This document shows, one piece after another, positions 8,404-16,251 of a stretch of DNA of 57,646 nt (position 1 is its first letter; each line of letters starts with the position of its first letter). Made by a program: the position numbers and the translations under genes. The stretch lies in the NCBI GenBank assembly GCA_030730025.1, contig JANQWC010000028.1:74454-132099 (forward strand). Reading direction: 5' to 3'. Source of the stretch: Crocinitomicaceae bacterium. Its GTDB lineage: Bacteria > Bacteroidota > Bacteroidia > Flavobacteriales_D > Crocinitomicaceae. A model generated the notes under the pieces. The model was not told the DNA's origin. It was given only the letters and a program-made list of their open reading frames with translations, and searched no databases.

Positions 8404-9503
8404 GCGTTTTGGTTTTTGAGCGCTTGGTCAACAAGTGCTTTTGGTTTTTCTTGATTTCCTTGAAAAGGAAGTGCCGTAGAGCGCCCTTTTTTGAAGATGA
8501 GGTTGCTTTTTTCTTGGCCCTTGCGCAATTCTTTTTGGACGTCGAGCGGCAGGTGAATGGTGTCTAGACAAGCTTGGCTACAGCAGTTTTCCATAGTCGC
8601 TTTGCAGTGGTCACACTGGATAAACAGCAAATGGCAGGCGTCGTTGACACAATTGGTATGCGTATCGGCCGGGCTTCCGCACTGGTGACAAACCGCAATG
8701 ATATCAGTGGTAATGCGTTCGCCGCGGCGTTCGTCAAAAACAAAGTTTTTACCGATGAATTTGTTTTCAATGCCTAGTTCTTTGCAGTCGTTGGCGTATT
8801 TGATGATGCCGCCCTCTAACTGATGCACCTTTGCAAAGCCGCGGTGCTTGAACCAAGCCGATGCTTTCTCGCAGCGCACGCCACCGGTGCAATACATCAC
8901 AATGTTTTTGTCTTCGTTGCCTTTGAGCACCGTTTCTTCAATAAACGGCAAGGATTCTCTAAATGTATCGACATCCGGAAGCACCGCTCCTTTGAAATGC
9001 CCAACTTCCCACTCGTAATGATTGCGAAAATCGATCAGTAGGGTGTCGGGGTCGTTGGTGAGTGCATTAAATGCGGCGGCGTCGAGGTGCACGCCTTTAT
9101 TGGTGACATCAAAAGTGGTATCATTGAGGCCATCGGCCAAAATTTTGGACCGCACCTTGATTTTGAGCTTCAAAAACGGGAACTCAGCTTCGGCGTCGTC
9201 TACGGCAAAATTGAGGCGTATGCCGTTCAAAAAATCAATCTGGTAGAGTTCTTCTCGAAAACGACCTAAATTGGCTGTTGGCACGGCAATTTGTGCATTG
9301 ATGCCTTCTTTGGCTACGTAAGTACGCCCCACAATATCGAGTGCAGACCACTCCAGGTAAAGTTTGTTCCTGAAAGCCTGCGGGTCGAGGATGTGGGCGT
9401 ATTGGTAAAATGAAATCGTAATGTATTCGTGGCCAATCGCTTGCAATTGCTTTTCTAGCGAAGGCCGGTCTAGCGTATTCCAGAGTTGCATTTTTTCATT
9501 CAT
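8400..9503 (-). CDS. trhO: tRNA uridine(34) hydroxylase / rhodanese-like protein TrhO (YceA)
   Basis: This 367-residue protein is of the UPF0176/YceA family, which makes 5-hydroxyuridine at the wobble position of some tRNAs. An acylphosphatase-like N-terminal domain (FYQYAHI onward, AKEGINAQIAVP) is followed by a rhodanese domain with active-site Cys in MYCTGGVRCEKAS. The C-terminal part is Cys-rich (CHQCGS, CDHCKA, NCCSQAC), suggesting a zinc site as in the longer members. I place the start at the ATG at 9503 because it overlaps the dapD stop as TAATG; upstream codons in the same frame do not resemble the family. Confidence 0.92.
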   Translation of the reverse strand: MNEKMQLWNTLDRPSLEKQLQAIGHEYITISFYQYAHILDPQAFRNKLYLEWSALDIVGRTYVAKEGINAQIAVPTANLGRFREELYQIDFLNGIRLNFAVDDAEAEFPFLKLKIKVRSKILADGLNDTTFDVTNKGVHLDAAAFNALTNDPDTLLIDFRNHYEWEVGHFKGAVLPDVDTFRESLPFIEETVLKGNEDKNIVMYCTGGVRCEKASAWFKHRGFAKVHQLEGGIIKYANDCKELGIENKFIGKNFVFDERRGERITTDIIAVCHQCGSPADTHTNCVNDACHLLFIQCDHCKATMENCCSQACLDTIHLPLDVQKELRKGQEKSNLIFKKGRSTALPFQGNQEKPKALVDQALKNQNA

Positions 9504-10312
9504 TAGACAGCGACATTGTGTTCGCGCAAGGCGTCGTTGAGGGAAGTTTTTAAATCGGTAGATGCTTTGCGCTTGCCGATAATAAGGGCGCAAGGTACTT
9601 GGTAGTCTCCGGCGGCAAAAGTTTTGGTGTAAGAACCCGGGATCACGACAGATCTTTCTGGCACATACCCATTGAATTCGACAGGTTCTGGGCCCGTGAC
9701 ATCAATGATCTTCGTCGATTTAGTGAGCACTACATTGGCGCCAAGTACCGCTTCTTTGCCCACGCGTACGCCTTCAACCACAATACAACGCGAGCCAATA
9801 AACGCGCCGTCTTCAATCACTACAGGAGCTGCTTGTAAAGGTTCGAGTACACCGCCAATGCCAACGCCACCACTCAAGTGGACGTCTTTTCCAATTTGCG
9901 CACAGCTGCCAACAGTTGCCCAGGTGTCTACCATGGTGTTGCTATCTACGTAAGCGCCAATGTTGATATACGAAGGCATCATGATCACGCCAGGCGCTAC
10001 AAATGCGCCATAGCGCGCAATCGCATGCGGTACCACGCGCACACCCAAGGCTTTGTAATTGCGTTTGAGGGCCATTTTGTCGTGGAATTCAAAAGGACCT
10101 ACTTCAATGGTTTCCATTTGTCGGATCGGAAAATAAAGCACCACGGCTTTTTTCACCCATTCGTTGACTTGCCAAGTGCCATCGTCTAGCGGTTCGGCAA
10201 CACGCAATAGCCCTTTATCGAGGTCTTCGATGACGTGTTCAATGGCTTCAATAGTTGCTTTTTCACTTAATAGGGCGCGGTTTTCCCACGCGGCTTCAAT
10301 GGTTTGTCTCAT
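9503..10312 (-). CDS. dapD: 2,3,4,5-tetrahydropyridine-2,6-dicarboxylate N-succinyltransferase
   Basis: DapD succinylates tetrahydrodipicolinate in the lysine/diaminopimelate pathway. The 269-residue length fits (about 274 in E. coli). The N-terminal helical domain is followed by a left-handed beta-helix of hexapeptide repeats, with VVPHAIARYGAFVAPGVIMMPSYINIGAYVDSN split across the start and GSCAQIGKDVHLSGGVGIGG in the middle, both typical of DapD. It overlaps the upstream transporter gene by 17 bases and the downstream trhO by one base of the stop. The presence of DapD shows that this organism uses the succinylase route, which is relevant to the saccharopine-dehydrogenase-like gene nearby. 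Confidence 0.95.
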   Translation of the reverse strand: MRQTIEAAWENRALLSEKATIEAIEHVIEDLDKGLLRVAEPLDDGTWQVNEWVKKAVVLYFPIRQMETIEVGPFEFHDKMALKRNYKALGVRVVPHAIARYGAFVAPGVIMMPSYINIGAYVDSNTMVDTWATVGSCAQIGKDVHLSGGVGIGGVLEPLQAAPVVIEDGAFIGSRCIVVEGVRVGKEAVLGANVVLTKSTKIIDVTGPEPVEFNGYVPERSVVIPGSYTKTFAAGDYQVPCALIIGKRKASTDLKTSLNDALREHNVAV

Positions 10313-11627
10313 GCGCTTGTTGTTCTGGTTTGGGGATACGGATCAGTAAGAGGAGGCCTAAGGCAAAAAATACGACCAATGCGAGAATAGACGTTCGGAT
10401 ATCTAGGAAGCCTTCGATCAGGCCAAAAGTGAGCGTGCCGAGTGCCAAGCCTAATTTTTCGGCTAAATCGTAAAAACTAAAATAAGAGGTGAGGTCTTTG
10501 GTTTCAGGGAGTAATTTAGAATAGGTAGATCTAGATAGAGACTGAATTCCGCCCATCACAAGCCCTACACCTGCAGCCGCAATAAAGAACTGCCATGGGT
10601 ACCACACAAATTGGTAAACGTAGATGCAAAGCGCAATCCAGATGATGATTGCGCCGCCAAGGGCCTTGAAGTTGCCAATTTTTTTAGAGATAAAAGACAT
10701 CAGGTAGGCGCCGCCGATGCCAATAAATTGAATAATAAGGATGGAAATAATGAGGTCTTGCTGCTTGATGCCAATCACTTCCTTGTTGGCAAATGCTACG
10801 GCCATTACCATGATGGTCTGAACCGCCATATTAAACATGAAGTAAGATCCTAGATAGCCTTTCAGGATTTTGTTTTGACGAATTTGTTTCCAGACGCCAA
10901 AAACTTCTTTGTAACCACTGCTGATGAGGTTCTTTTTAGCGCTTTGTGTTGCGGTGGTTTTGGGTAGTCGAGAAAAGGAGAATGTAGCAAAGCTGATCCA
11001 CCACAAGCTCACCAAAGGAAAAGCCCATTGAATAGGGATCACTTTGGTAAACACGGTCAAAATCAAAATGACAATGAGAAGTGTAGAGCTGCCCAAATAA
11101 CCCATAGAGAAGCCACGTGCCGATACGCGGTCGTGGTCTGAAGGTGCGGCTATGTCGGGTAAATAGGCGTTGTAGTAGACCAAACTGGCCCAAAAACCGA
11201 TTGAACCAAAAAACAAGGGCAACATGCTCCAATTGATCAAAAACGGGCTGTGGCCAAGTTCGCCGCTTGGTGGCGTATGGAAAAAATACAGCAGGCCACT
11301 TGATAAAGCCCCCATGTAGCAAAAAAACTGCATAAATAGCTTGCGCTTTCCGCCTGCATCGGCAATACCCGAGAGCAGAGGTGTGATGAGCGCCACTAAA
11401 ATATAAGAGAGGCAAATGACGTAGGCGTAGAATTCGGTGTTGTGGAATTCGCGCCCAAAGAAACTTACGGTGTCGTAGACCGTACGGCCTGCCTCATTTT
11501 TGACGCTCGTTTGGGTCTCGTACAGAATCGGAAAAATAGCCGAGCTGATGATCAGCGGATAAACCGAGTTGGCCCAGTCGTAGAATACCCATCCGGTGAT
11601 GGTGCGTTTGTTCCCTTTTTGCAGCAT
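10296..11627 (-). CDS. MFS transporter, UMF1 (Atg22-like) family
   Basis: The 443-residue protein has about twelve hydrophobic segments and the UMF1-type features of the family that includes yeast Atg22: GWVFYDWANSVYPLIISSAIFP at the N-terminus (split), ALITPLLSGIADAGGKRK as the MFS loop 2-3 motif, and DRVSARGFSMGYLGS. Atg22 exports amino acids from vacuoles; bacterial members have no settled substrate. An exact TAATTTTG box lies only 4 bases before the ATG, so the transcript may be nearly leaderless. It is the first gene of the operon leading to dapD, trhO and lgt. Confidence 0.88.
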   Translation of the reverse strand: MLQKGNKRTITGWVFYDWANSVYPLIISSAIFPILYETQTSVKNEAGRTVYDTVSFFGREFHNTEFYAYVICLSYILVALITPLLSGIADAGGKRKLFMQFFCYMGALSSGLLYFFHTPPSGELGHSPFLINWSMLPLFFGSIGFWASLVYYNAYLPDIAAPSDHDRVSARGFSMGYLGSSTLLIVILILTVFTKVIPIQWAFPLVSLWWISFATFSFSRLPKTTATQSAKKNLISSGYKEVFGVWKQIRQNKILKGYLGSYFMFNMAVQTIMVMAVAFANKEVIGIKQQDLIISILIIQFIGIGGAYLMSFISKKIGNFKALGGAIIIWIALCIYVYQFVWYPWQFFIAAAGVGLVMGGIQSLSRSTYSKLLPETKDLTSYFSFYDLAEKLGLALGTLTFGLIEGFLDIRTSILALVVFFALGLLLLIRIPKPEQQAHETNH

Positions 11628-11631
11628 AATT

Positions 11632-11639
11632 CAAAATTA
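11632..11639 (-). promoter_or_regulatory. -7 box TAATTTTG of the UMF1-dapD-trhO-lgt operon
   Basis: TAATTTTG on the minus strand (11639-11632) matches TAnnTTTG exactly and is followed by AATT and the ATG at 11627. If transcription starts 3-5 bases after the box, the mRNA has almost no leader. No TTG is found at the normal -33 distance. Confidence 0.45.
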
Positions 11640-11650
11640 GGGAAATATCT

Positions 11651-12214
11651 TTAGTGTTGGATGTTGAGGCCGTATTTAGCGAGTAATCCGGGTAATTGGG
11701 CGTGTTGCAGCGTGGCCTCTTTCATGGAATTGAGTTCTGGATCGATTTGTAGATTTTGAACCCCGACAAAACGCGCTTTTCTGAGGTCACTTCTTTCAAA
11801 ATGTGCGCTCAGTAAATGAGAATTTTCAAAAGAGACACCCATGGCCTTGGCTTCGGTGAATTCTACGCCCTCTAAATCGCAGTTTAAAAACGAGCAGTTT
11901 TGCAGGTTCATTTGGTAAAAACTCGCGTGTTTCAAAAGGCAATTGCTAAACGCACAGGCAAAACCAAAAGAATTGGCGTATTCAAAATGCAGCCCTAATA
12001 ATTTGCAATTGTGAAAGGCAACCCCATTCAGCACGGTGTCTACCAAACTACAGTTGGATAAATTGCATTCTTCAAAGGTGCAATCTAAAAACTTGGATTG
12101 AGCGACCTTGACAGCCGTAAAATCTAGACCTATAAATCGACAGGCTTCGTAACTAGATTTTTCCTGGAAATCTTCAATCGTTGTGAATTCAATATCGTAA
12201 AAATCTTGTCTCAT
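11651..12214 (-). CDS. Pentapeptide repeat protein
   Basis: This 187-residue protein consists mostly of pentapeptide repeats of the A(D/N)LXX type with Phe/Leu and Cys in the central positions: examples are FLDCTFEECNLSNCSLVDT and FLNCDLEGVEFTEAKAMGV. Such proteins fold into a square right-handed beta-helix; some (MfpA, Qnr) mimic DNA and protect gyrase, but most have no known role. There is no signal peptide or membrane segment. It overlaps the upstream saccharopine-dehydrogenase-like gene by ATGA (12211-12214), so it is translated from the same message. Confidence 0.88.
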   Translation of the reverse strand: MRQDFYDIEFTTIEDFQEKSSYEACRFIGLDFTAVKVAQSKFLDCTFEECNLSNCSLVDTVLNGVAFHNCKLLGLHFEYANSFGFACAFSNCLLKHASFYQMNLQNCSFLNCDLEGVEFTEAKAMGVSFENSHLLSAHFERSDLRKARFVGVQNLQIDPELNSMKEATLQHAQLPGLLAKYGLNIQH

Positions 12215-13431
12215 TCGAGGCCTGCAAGATAAGGTTTGAGGTAAGTAAATGGTTCGTTGAGTTCGCCAGCGAGCGTTGTTTGCGTACCGCGGTAAATGAT
12301 TTGATCAGGGTCGGGGCCAAGCAAGACCGGAAACACCGCTTTGAGCAATTCAGAACCGAAATCTTCGGCGGCATCTTTGGAGAGTTCGCACGGCAAGTTA
12401 TCGACTGCCATCACGGCAATAGCGCCTGCTTGTAGCATATCGACTTCTTGTCCTGTTCGTGGGTCGTAGCCGTACATAGATGCGCCAATTTTACTCGGGC
12501 GAATGGTACAGGCAATTGGGCCCGCGATGTCGCAAGAAACGTCTGCAACCACTTGCATTTGACTCGCAGGGTCTTGGAGCATTTGTCGGGTCAGGATAAA
12601 CGGTGACTTCGAAGACCAAAAATGGCAAGGAATGTACACATTGCTTTTTTGCGCAAAAGCCCCAAAGTTGCTTTGGTACAATTCGGGTTGGGTGTAAAAC
12701 TCGCTTTTGTCAAAACCAGCATCTGACTTTCTGCAGAAGTATTGGTGGGTATCGAGGTGTGTAAATACGGCTTCGTTGTGTTGTTCTTGAAGATAGGCGT
12801 CAGGGTCAACTTCTTTGATGGGTAGCAGCTTGACAATTTCTCTGGCGCCATTTCCGACGCGGCCAAAGCCCGTAAGTACCAATTTGAAGTCAGGTGGCAG
12901 CACCACTTTTTTCAGTTCAGCTTCTACTTCTTTACGGTCTAAGCACAAGTGCGCCGGCTTGATGCTGTAGGCACCCGTTTTGAGTCCGTAGGTCAAAAAG
13001 GCATTGTAGGCACCCACAACGCCCGCATACCGACCAAAACCAATGATGCGTTTGTTGCTGGCATCTTTGAGTACTTCGTAGTCGATCAGGCGGATCTTTT
13101 TATCGAGGAGTTCTTGCAGTAAGCCGCGGTTGTAAGGTTGCTTCTTGAAAGTATGTGAAAAGAAAAGGTAGGTTTTACCGGCAATGAGTTGTTCTTTTGG
13201 CACCTCTTTTACGCCCAATAAGATGTCGCAATGACTGAGGTCTTCTTGAACTGTGAGGCCAAGTTCGGCGTATTTTTCATCTGAAAAGCAGCGTATTGGC
13301 GAGGTTTGTACCGTGACTTGAACGTTTGGGTATTGCTTTTCTAATTGCTGGCATTGTGCGGGGCTAAGCGGCACCCTGAAATCTGGTGGGGTTTTGCCTT
13401 CGCGGATGATGCCGATGTGAATGATGGACAT
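12211..13431 (-). CDS. NAD(P)-dependent oxidoreductase, saccharopine/alanine dehydrogenase family (LYS1-like)
   Basis: The 406-residue protein resembles lysine-forming saccharopine dehydrogenase (LYS1) and the alanine dehydrogenase/transhydrogenase N-terminal fold. The start at 13431 (IIHIGIIREGKTPPDFRVPLSP) gives the family's RExK...RV.L.P opening. YLFFSHTFKKQPYNR contains the His/Lys/Gln active-site stretch of LYS1-type enzymes, and LVLTGFGRVGNGAREIV is the nucleotide-binding loop. The C-terminal part has SCDIAGPIACT. The true substrate is open: a fungal-type lysine route is unlikely since dapD is present nearby. It begins 32 bases after the KdsC-like gene and overlaps the pentapeptide gene, so it belongs to that operon. 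Confidence 0.8.
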   Translation of the reverse strand: MSIIHIGIIREGKTPPDFRVPLSPAQCQQLEKQYPNVQVTVQTSPIRCFSDEKYAELGLTVQEDLSHCDILLGVKEVPKEQLIAGKTYLFFSHTFKKQPYNRGLLQELLDKKIRLIDYEVLKDASNKRIIGFGRYAGVVGAYNAFLTYGLKTGAYSIKPAHLCLDRKEVEAELKKVVLPPDFKLVLTGFGRVGNGAREIVKLLPIKEVDPDAYLQEQHNEAVFTHLDTHQYFCRKSDAGFDKSEFYTQPELYQSNFGAFAQKSNVYIPCHFWSSKSPFILTRQMLQDPASQMQVVADVSCDIAGPIACTIRPSKIGASMYGYDPRTGQEVDMLQAGAIAVMAVDNLPCELSKDAAEDFGSELLKAVFPVLLGPDPDQIIYRGTQTTLAGELNEPFTYLKPYLAGLE

Positions 13432-13463
13432 TTGTGAGTTGAAGTTGATGGAAATATAAATCT

Positions 13464-14129
13464 TTAGCTCAGGTAGTTGTCTATGAACTCGCGCACGCAA
13501 GCAGCGCCTCCTTTGCGGCTCAAGACAATATCTGAAATGCTTTTGATAGCCGCTACAGCCGATGCAGGGCAAACAGCCAAGCCAACAGCTTTCATGATTT
13601 CGGTATCGTTGCGGTCGTCGCCGATGAAGGCCACTTCTCTAGGCGAGATGTTCATTTCTTTGCACCAGTTCTCTAAGATGCTCAGTTTGGGTTCGCGGCC
13701 TACGTAAACGCGTTCAATGCCTAAAAGTGCGGCGCGGTCTTGTACCATGTGTTCGGTAAAGCCCGAAGAAATGATGCCGAGCTCGAGTTTTTTGCTCTTG
13801 CTGAGTTCGAGTAGGGCCAGGCCGTCGTGGGTGTTGTAGCGCTTCATTTGATCGCCTTTTTCACTGACGTACATGCCGCCGTCGGTCAGGACGCCATCGA
13901 CGTCGAGGATCAGCATTTTGAGGCCTTTGATTTTTTTATCGAGGCTTGCTTGAGAAAATAAAGGCTTGAACAACAAAGCCTGAAGGTCGATTTCGTATTC
14001 TTCGCAAATGGCTTCGAGGTCGTAGATGGAAAGTTCAAAGACGTTGTCTGCATCGAGATCGGCTAAGAAATCGTCAAATTCGATGCCGTTGGTCTTGCAC
14101 AGACCTTTGATATTGAGTTCAAGTAACAT
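13464..14129 (-). CDS. KdsC-like HAD phosphatase with an extra N-terminal domain
   Basis: The C-terminal part (about residues 66-221) is a KdsC-type C0 HAD phosphatase: Asp76 and Asp78 in ILDVDGVLTDGG are the nucleophile and acid/base, IISSGF holds motif II Ser, and GDDRNDTEIM is the metal-binding motif. KdsC removes the phosphate of 3-deoxy-D-manno-octulosonate 8-phosphate in LPS KDO synthesis. Unlike the usual enzymes of about 170-190 residues this one has about 65 extra N-terminal residues that are acidic and helical, with spacing that recalls a degenerate Cro/C1-type helix-turn-helix (GLCKTNGIEFDDFLAD ... LEAICEEYEIDLQALL). It follows DAHP synthase after 2 bases. Its substrate could be KDO8P or another phosphorylated 3-deoxy-ulosonate. 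Confidence 0.82.
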   Translation of the reverse strand: MLLELNIKGLCKTNGIEFDDFLADLDADNVFELSIYDLEAICEEYEIDLQALLFKPLFSQASLDKKIKGLKMLILDVDGVLTDGGMYVSEKGDQMKRYNTHDGLALLELSKSKKLELGIISSGFTEHMVQDRAALLGIERVYVGREPKLSILENWCKEMNISPREVAFIGDDRNDTEIMKAVGLAVCPASAVAAIKSISDIVLSRKGGAACVREFIDNYLS

Positions 14130-14131
14130 AA

Positions 14132-15121
14132 TTAAATAATTTGATAACCAACGCTTTGCGCTACTTTTTGAATGTCGGAGTGGAGTTTTCTGAATTCGTC
14201 GTAGTTGAGCTGCTGGGAGGCATCTGATTTGGCAACCTTAGGGTTCGGGTGCGCCTCGATGAGCAAGCCGTCTATGCCCATGGCCACGCAGGCGCGCGCT
14301 AAAGGATTGACACCGTAGGCGTAGCCCATGGCGTGAGATGGATCGAGTATAATTGGCAAGTTGGTGTGTTCTTGCAACCAGGCTACGCCACACAAATCGA
14401 GTGTAAAGCGGGTGCCTGTTTCAAAGGTGCGGATGCCGCGCTCGCAGAGTACAACATTTTCGTTGCCGCCTGAAAGCACAAACTCGGCTGCTTGTACAAA
14501 TTCTTGAAGGGTTGTGCCAAAACCGCGCTTGATGAGCACTGGTTTCTTGATTTTGGAACAGGCGCGCAAAATGCCTTGGTCGTACATGGCTTTGGCGCCA
14601 ACCTGAATGATGTCGGTGTGTTCGATGATTTCATCGATGTGGGTGGCATCGCGTGCTTCTGTGATCACGTTGAGGCCGTAGTCTTGGCGCATTTTGGCCA
14701 AAAGTTGCAAGCCTTCAAGGCCCATCCCTTGAAAAGAGTAGGGGCTTGTGCGCGGTTTGTAGGCGCCGCCTCTAAGCGTGGTGAGGCCCATGCTCACGAG
14801 TAACTCAGCCGAACCGCGGAGCTGCTCTTCTGATTCGACAGAACAAGGCCCGCCGATTAAGATGGTGTTGTTGGTCTGGCCACCAATGGTGACATTTCCG
14901 AATTGAACTTCGCGTTTTTGGTCCTGGAACTTGCGCGAGGCCAGCTGCATGTCGTTGGCAAAGACCCAATGGTTTTGGCTGTGGTCTTGCAGCGCTGTTG
15001 GAACTTCTTTGACGCCACTACCGGTGATGAGGTAGTCTTTTCCTAAATATTGGATGTGAAAAGCGTGGTGTGCGGCAGCGAGTGCAGCTGCGTTGGTGTT
15101 GTTTTTGAGTTCGATGATCAT
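14132..15121 (-). CDS. aroF: 3-deoxy-7-phosphoheptulonate (DAHP) synthase, type I-beta
   Basis: This 329-residue protein condenses phosphoenolpyruvate with erythrose 4-phosphate, the first step of the shikimate pathway. [11 protein letters not shown] and [17 protein letters not shown] are diagnostic for DAHP synthases of the AroAbeta type rather than KDO8P synthases. [11 protein letters not shown] and [12 protein letters not shown] hold further active-site and metal-binding residues. The first about 85 residues correspond to the small ferredoxin-like N-domain found in Thermotoga-type enzymes, which serves feedback control; no chorismate mutase domain is fused. It overlaps the RPE-CBS gene by ATGA and is followed after 2 bases by the KdsC-like phosphatase, a very tight coupling for a housekeeping aromatic enzyme. 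Confidence 0.92.
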   Translation of the reverse strand: MIIELKNNTNAAALAAAHHAFHIQYLGKDYLITGSGVKEVPTALQDHSQNHWVFANDMQLASRKFQDQKREVQFGNVTIGGQTNNTILIGGPCSVESEEQLRGSAELLVSMGLTTLRGGAYKPRTSPYSFQGMGLEGLQLLAKMRQDYGLNVITEARDATHIDEIIEHTDIIQVGAKAMYDQGILRACSKIKKPVLIKRGFGTTLQEFVQAAEFVLSGGNENVVLCERGIRTFETGTRFTLDLCGVAWLQEHTNLPIILDPSHAMGYAYGVNPLARACVAMGIDGLLIEAHPNPKVAKSDASQQLNYDEFRKLHSDIQKVAQSVGYQII

Positions 15122-16131
15122 ATTTCTGCTTTGATCAGGTTGGAGAATTGAACGATGCCTTTGAGTTGTTTGGCAGCGTCGATGACAGGTAAGTAAAGCA
15201 CCGCAAAGGGGCTGTTTTTGATGAGTTGCAAGAGTTCAACAACGCTTGCATCTTCATGGATGCAAATCGGTTGGTGGTTGATCATGCTATTTGGGTCGAT
15301 TAAGTTGAGGTCTGAACCGTTATTGAGGTTCTTCAGTAGGGCTTTTCTGATGTCGGCACTCGATACCAAACCGATGAAGGCATTGTGAGCATCTACAGCC
15401 ATAGCGACACCCATTTGGCCCTCTTCTACAGTTTGTAGAACATTTTTTAAATCCAAATTTTCAATGCTGAACTTCGGGGTTTCGTGCAAGGGCGTCATGA
15501 AATCGGCCACCTTGAACGCGGAGCCAATGCTGCGCTTGGTGAGGTTCATGAGCGCATTGCCTACGCTGGCTTCCTTGAAAAGATAAGAGCCCGAAACGGC
15601 TGTGCTGACGCCCATTTGGCGCAAAATAAACGAAACCTCAGGGTTGACGCCGCCGTCGACATGAATAGATTTATTGGGGTAGCGCTTTCTGAAAGAGCGG
15701 ATTTTGTCAAAATTGAGTCGGTCAAAAACACCGCCAGACTGCCCTGGAATAGTGGCCATGATCAGGATGAAATCGAAGTGCTCGTAGGGTTCAAAAGCTG
15801 AAATTGGCGTAGGGGTAATAACGGCTAGGCCTTTTTTACCGGTAATGGCTGCAGGGATTTGTAGCTCGGTTTTTAAATCTTCTACTTGAAAAGTGAGGTA
15901 CTCAACTGGGTTTTCGAGTAAATAAGGATAGAATTTGGCAGGATCTGCCGTAATGATGTGTAAATCGAGTGGGAGCGTGCACCATTCGCGGATTTTTTTG
16001 ATGTCGTCAAAAACGCGGAGGTCGTCGTTGCAGTCGATGTGGAGGAGGTCTACTTGATGGGCTACGAGATCAGCAATAACGGCTTGCAAAGGGCGCGCGG
16101 CGTCTGAATAAATGGATGCTGAAATTTTCAT
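15118..16131 (-). CDS. Ribulose-phosphate 3-epimerase-like domain fused to a KdsD-like CBS pair
   Basis: This 337-residue protein joins two modules. Residues 1-205 are a ribulose-phosphate 3-epimerase (RPE) TIM barrel in which all four metal ligands are kept: His31 and Asp33 in LLHIDCND, His58 in LDLHII, and Asp159 in IHVDGGVN. The phosphate/substrate loops differ from true RPE: MATIPGQSGG replaces MSVNPGFGGQ and the MD-N-VPN loop is absent. Residues 207-337 are two CBS motifs starting FMTPLHETP, with GLVSSADIRKALL, resembling the CBS pair of arabinose-5-phosphate isomerase KdsD (GIFTDGDLRR). I chose the ATG at 16131; a GTG at 16140 is possible. It overlaps DAHP synthase by ATGA. The start is 20 bases from the SRP RNA end. 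Confidence 0.85.
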   Translation of the reverse strand: MKISASIYSDAARPLQAVIADLVAHQVDLLHIDCNDDLRVFDDIKKIREWCTLPLDLHIITADPAKFYPYLLENPVEYLTFQVEDLKTELQIPAAITGKKGLAVITPTPISAFEPYEHFDFILIMATIPGQSGGVFDRLNFDKIRSFRKRYPNKSIHVDGGVNPEVSFILRQMGVSTAVSGSYLFKEASVGNALMNLTKRSIGSAFKVADFMTPLHETPKFSIENLDLKNVLQTVEEGQMGVAMAVDAHNAFIGLVSSADIRKALLKNLNNGSDLNLIDPNSMINHQPICIHEDASVVELLQLIKNSPFAVLYLPVIDAAKQLKGIVQFSNLIKAEI

Positions 16132-16140
16132 GGTAGACAC

Positions 16141-16160
16141 AAAAAAAGATGGGGTAAGCT
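16141..16160 (-). terminator. Terminator of SRP RNA, just before the RPE-CBS gene
   Basis: The closing stem of the SRP RNA (GCTTACCCC strand) is followed on the minus strand by ATC and seven T. It would act as an intrinsic terminator, but the RPE-CBS gene starts only 10-20 bases later without its own visible promoter, so partial read-through is likely. Confidence 0.5.
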
Positions 16161-16248
16161 ACTTTTATCGCACCGCTACAACCTCTTACCTTTGCTACAT
16201 TCCTGTCCTGGAGGATTCAGAGGGAGCTGGTCGTAAAAGACTTACCCC
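16151..16248 (-). ncRNA. ffs: Bacterial small signal recognition particle RNA (4.5S-type)
   Basis: The transcript folds end to end: GGGGTAAG at its 5' end pairs with CTTACCCC at its 3' end. The tip is the SRP domain IV helix: CCAGG-ACA-GGAA-TGT-AGCA, i.e. a GGAA tetraloop closed by 3 pairs and the asymmetric internal loop with CAGG on the 5' side and AGCA on the 3' side, which is the Ffh M-domain binding site. A run of seven T follows the closing stem (16148-16142) and acts as terminator. A matching promoter lies directly upstream. The length of about 98 nt agrees with 4.5S-class RNAs. The exact ends are inferred from the pairing and from the promoter. Confidence 0.88.
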
Positions 16249-16251
16249 ATG

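Noticed and set aside
13432-13572. N-terminal extension of the saccharopine-dehydrogenase-like protein
   Set aside because: The added 47 codons overlap the end of the KdsC-like gene in another frame and are rich in Arg/Cys; the family start fits the ATG at 13431.
14132-15121. KDO8P synthase (KdsA) as identity of this gene
   Set aside because: The [11 protein letters not shown] motif is that of DAHP synthase; KDO8P synthases have a KANRSS-type motif here.
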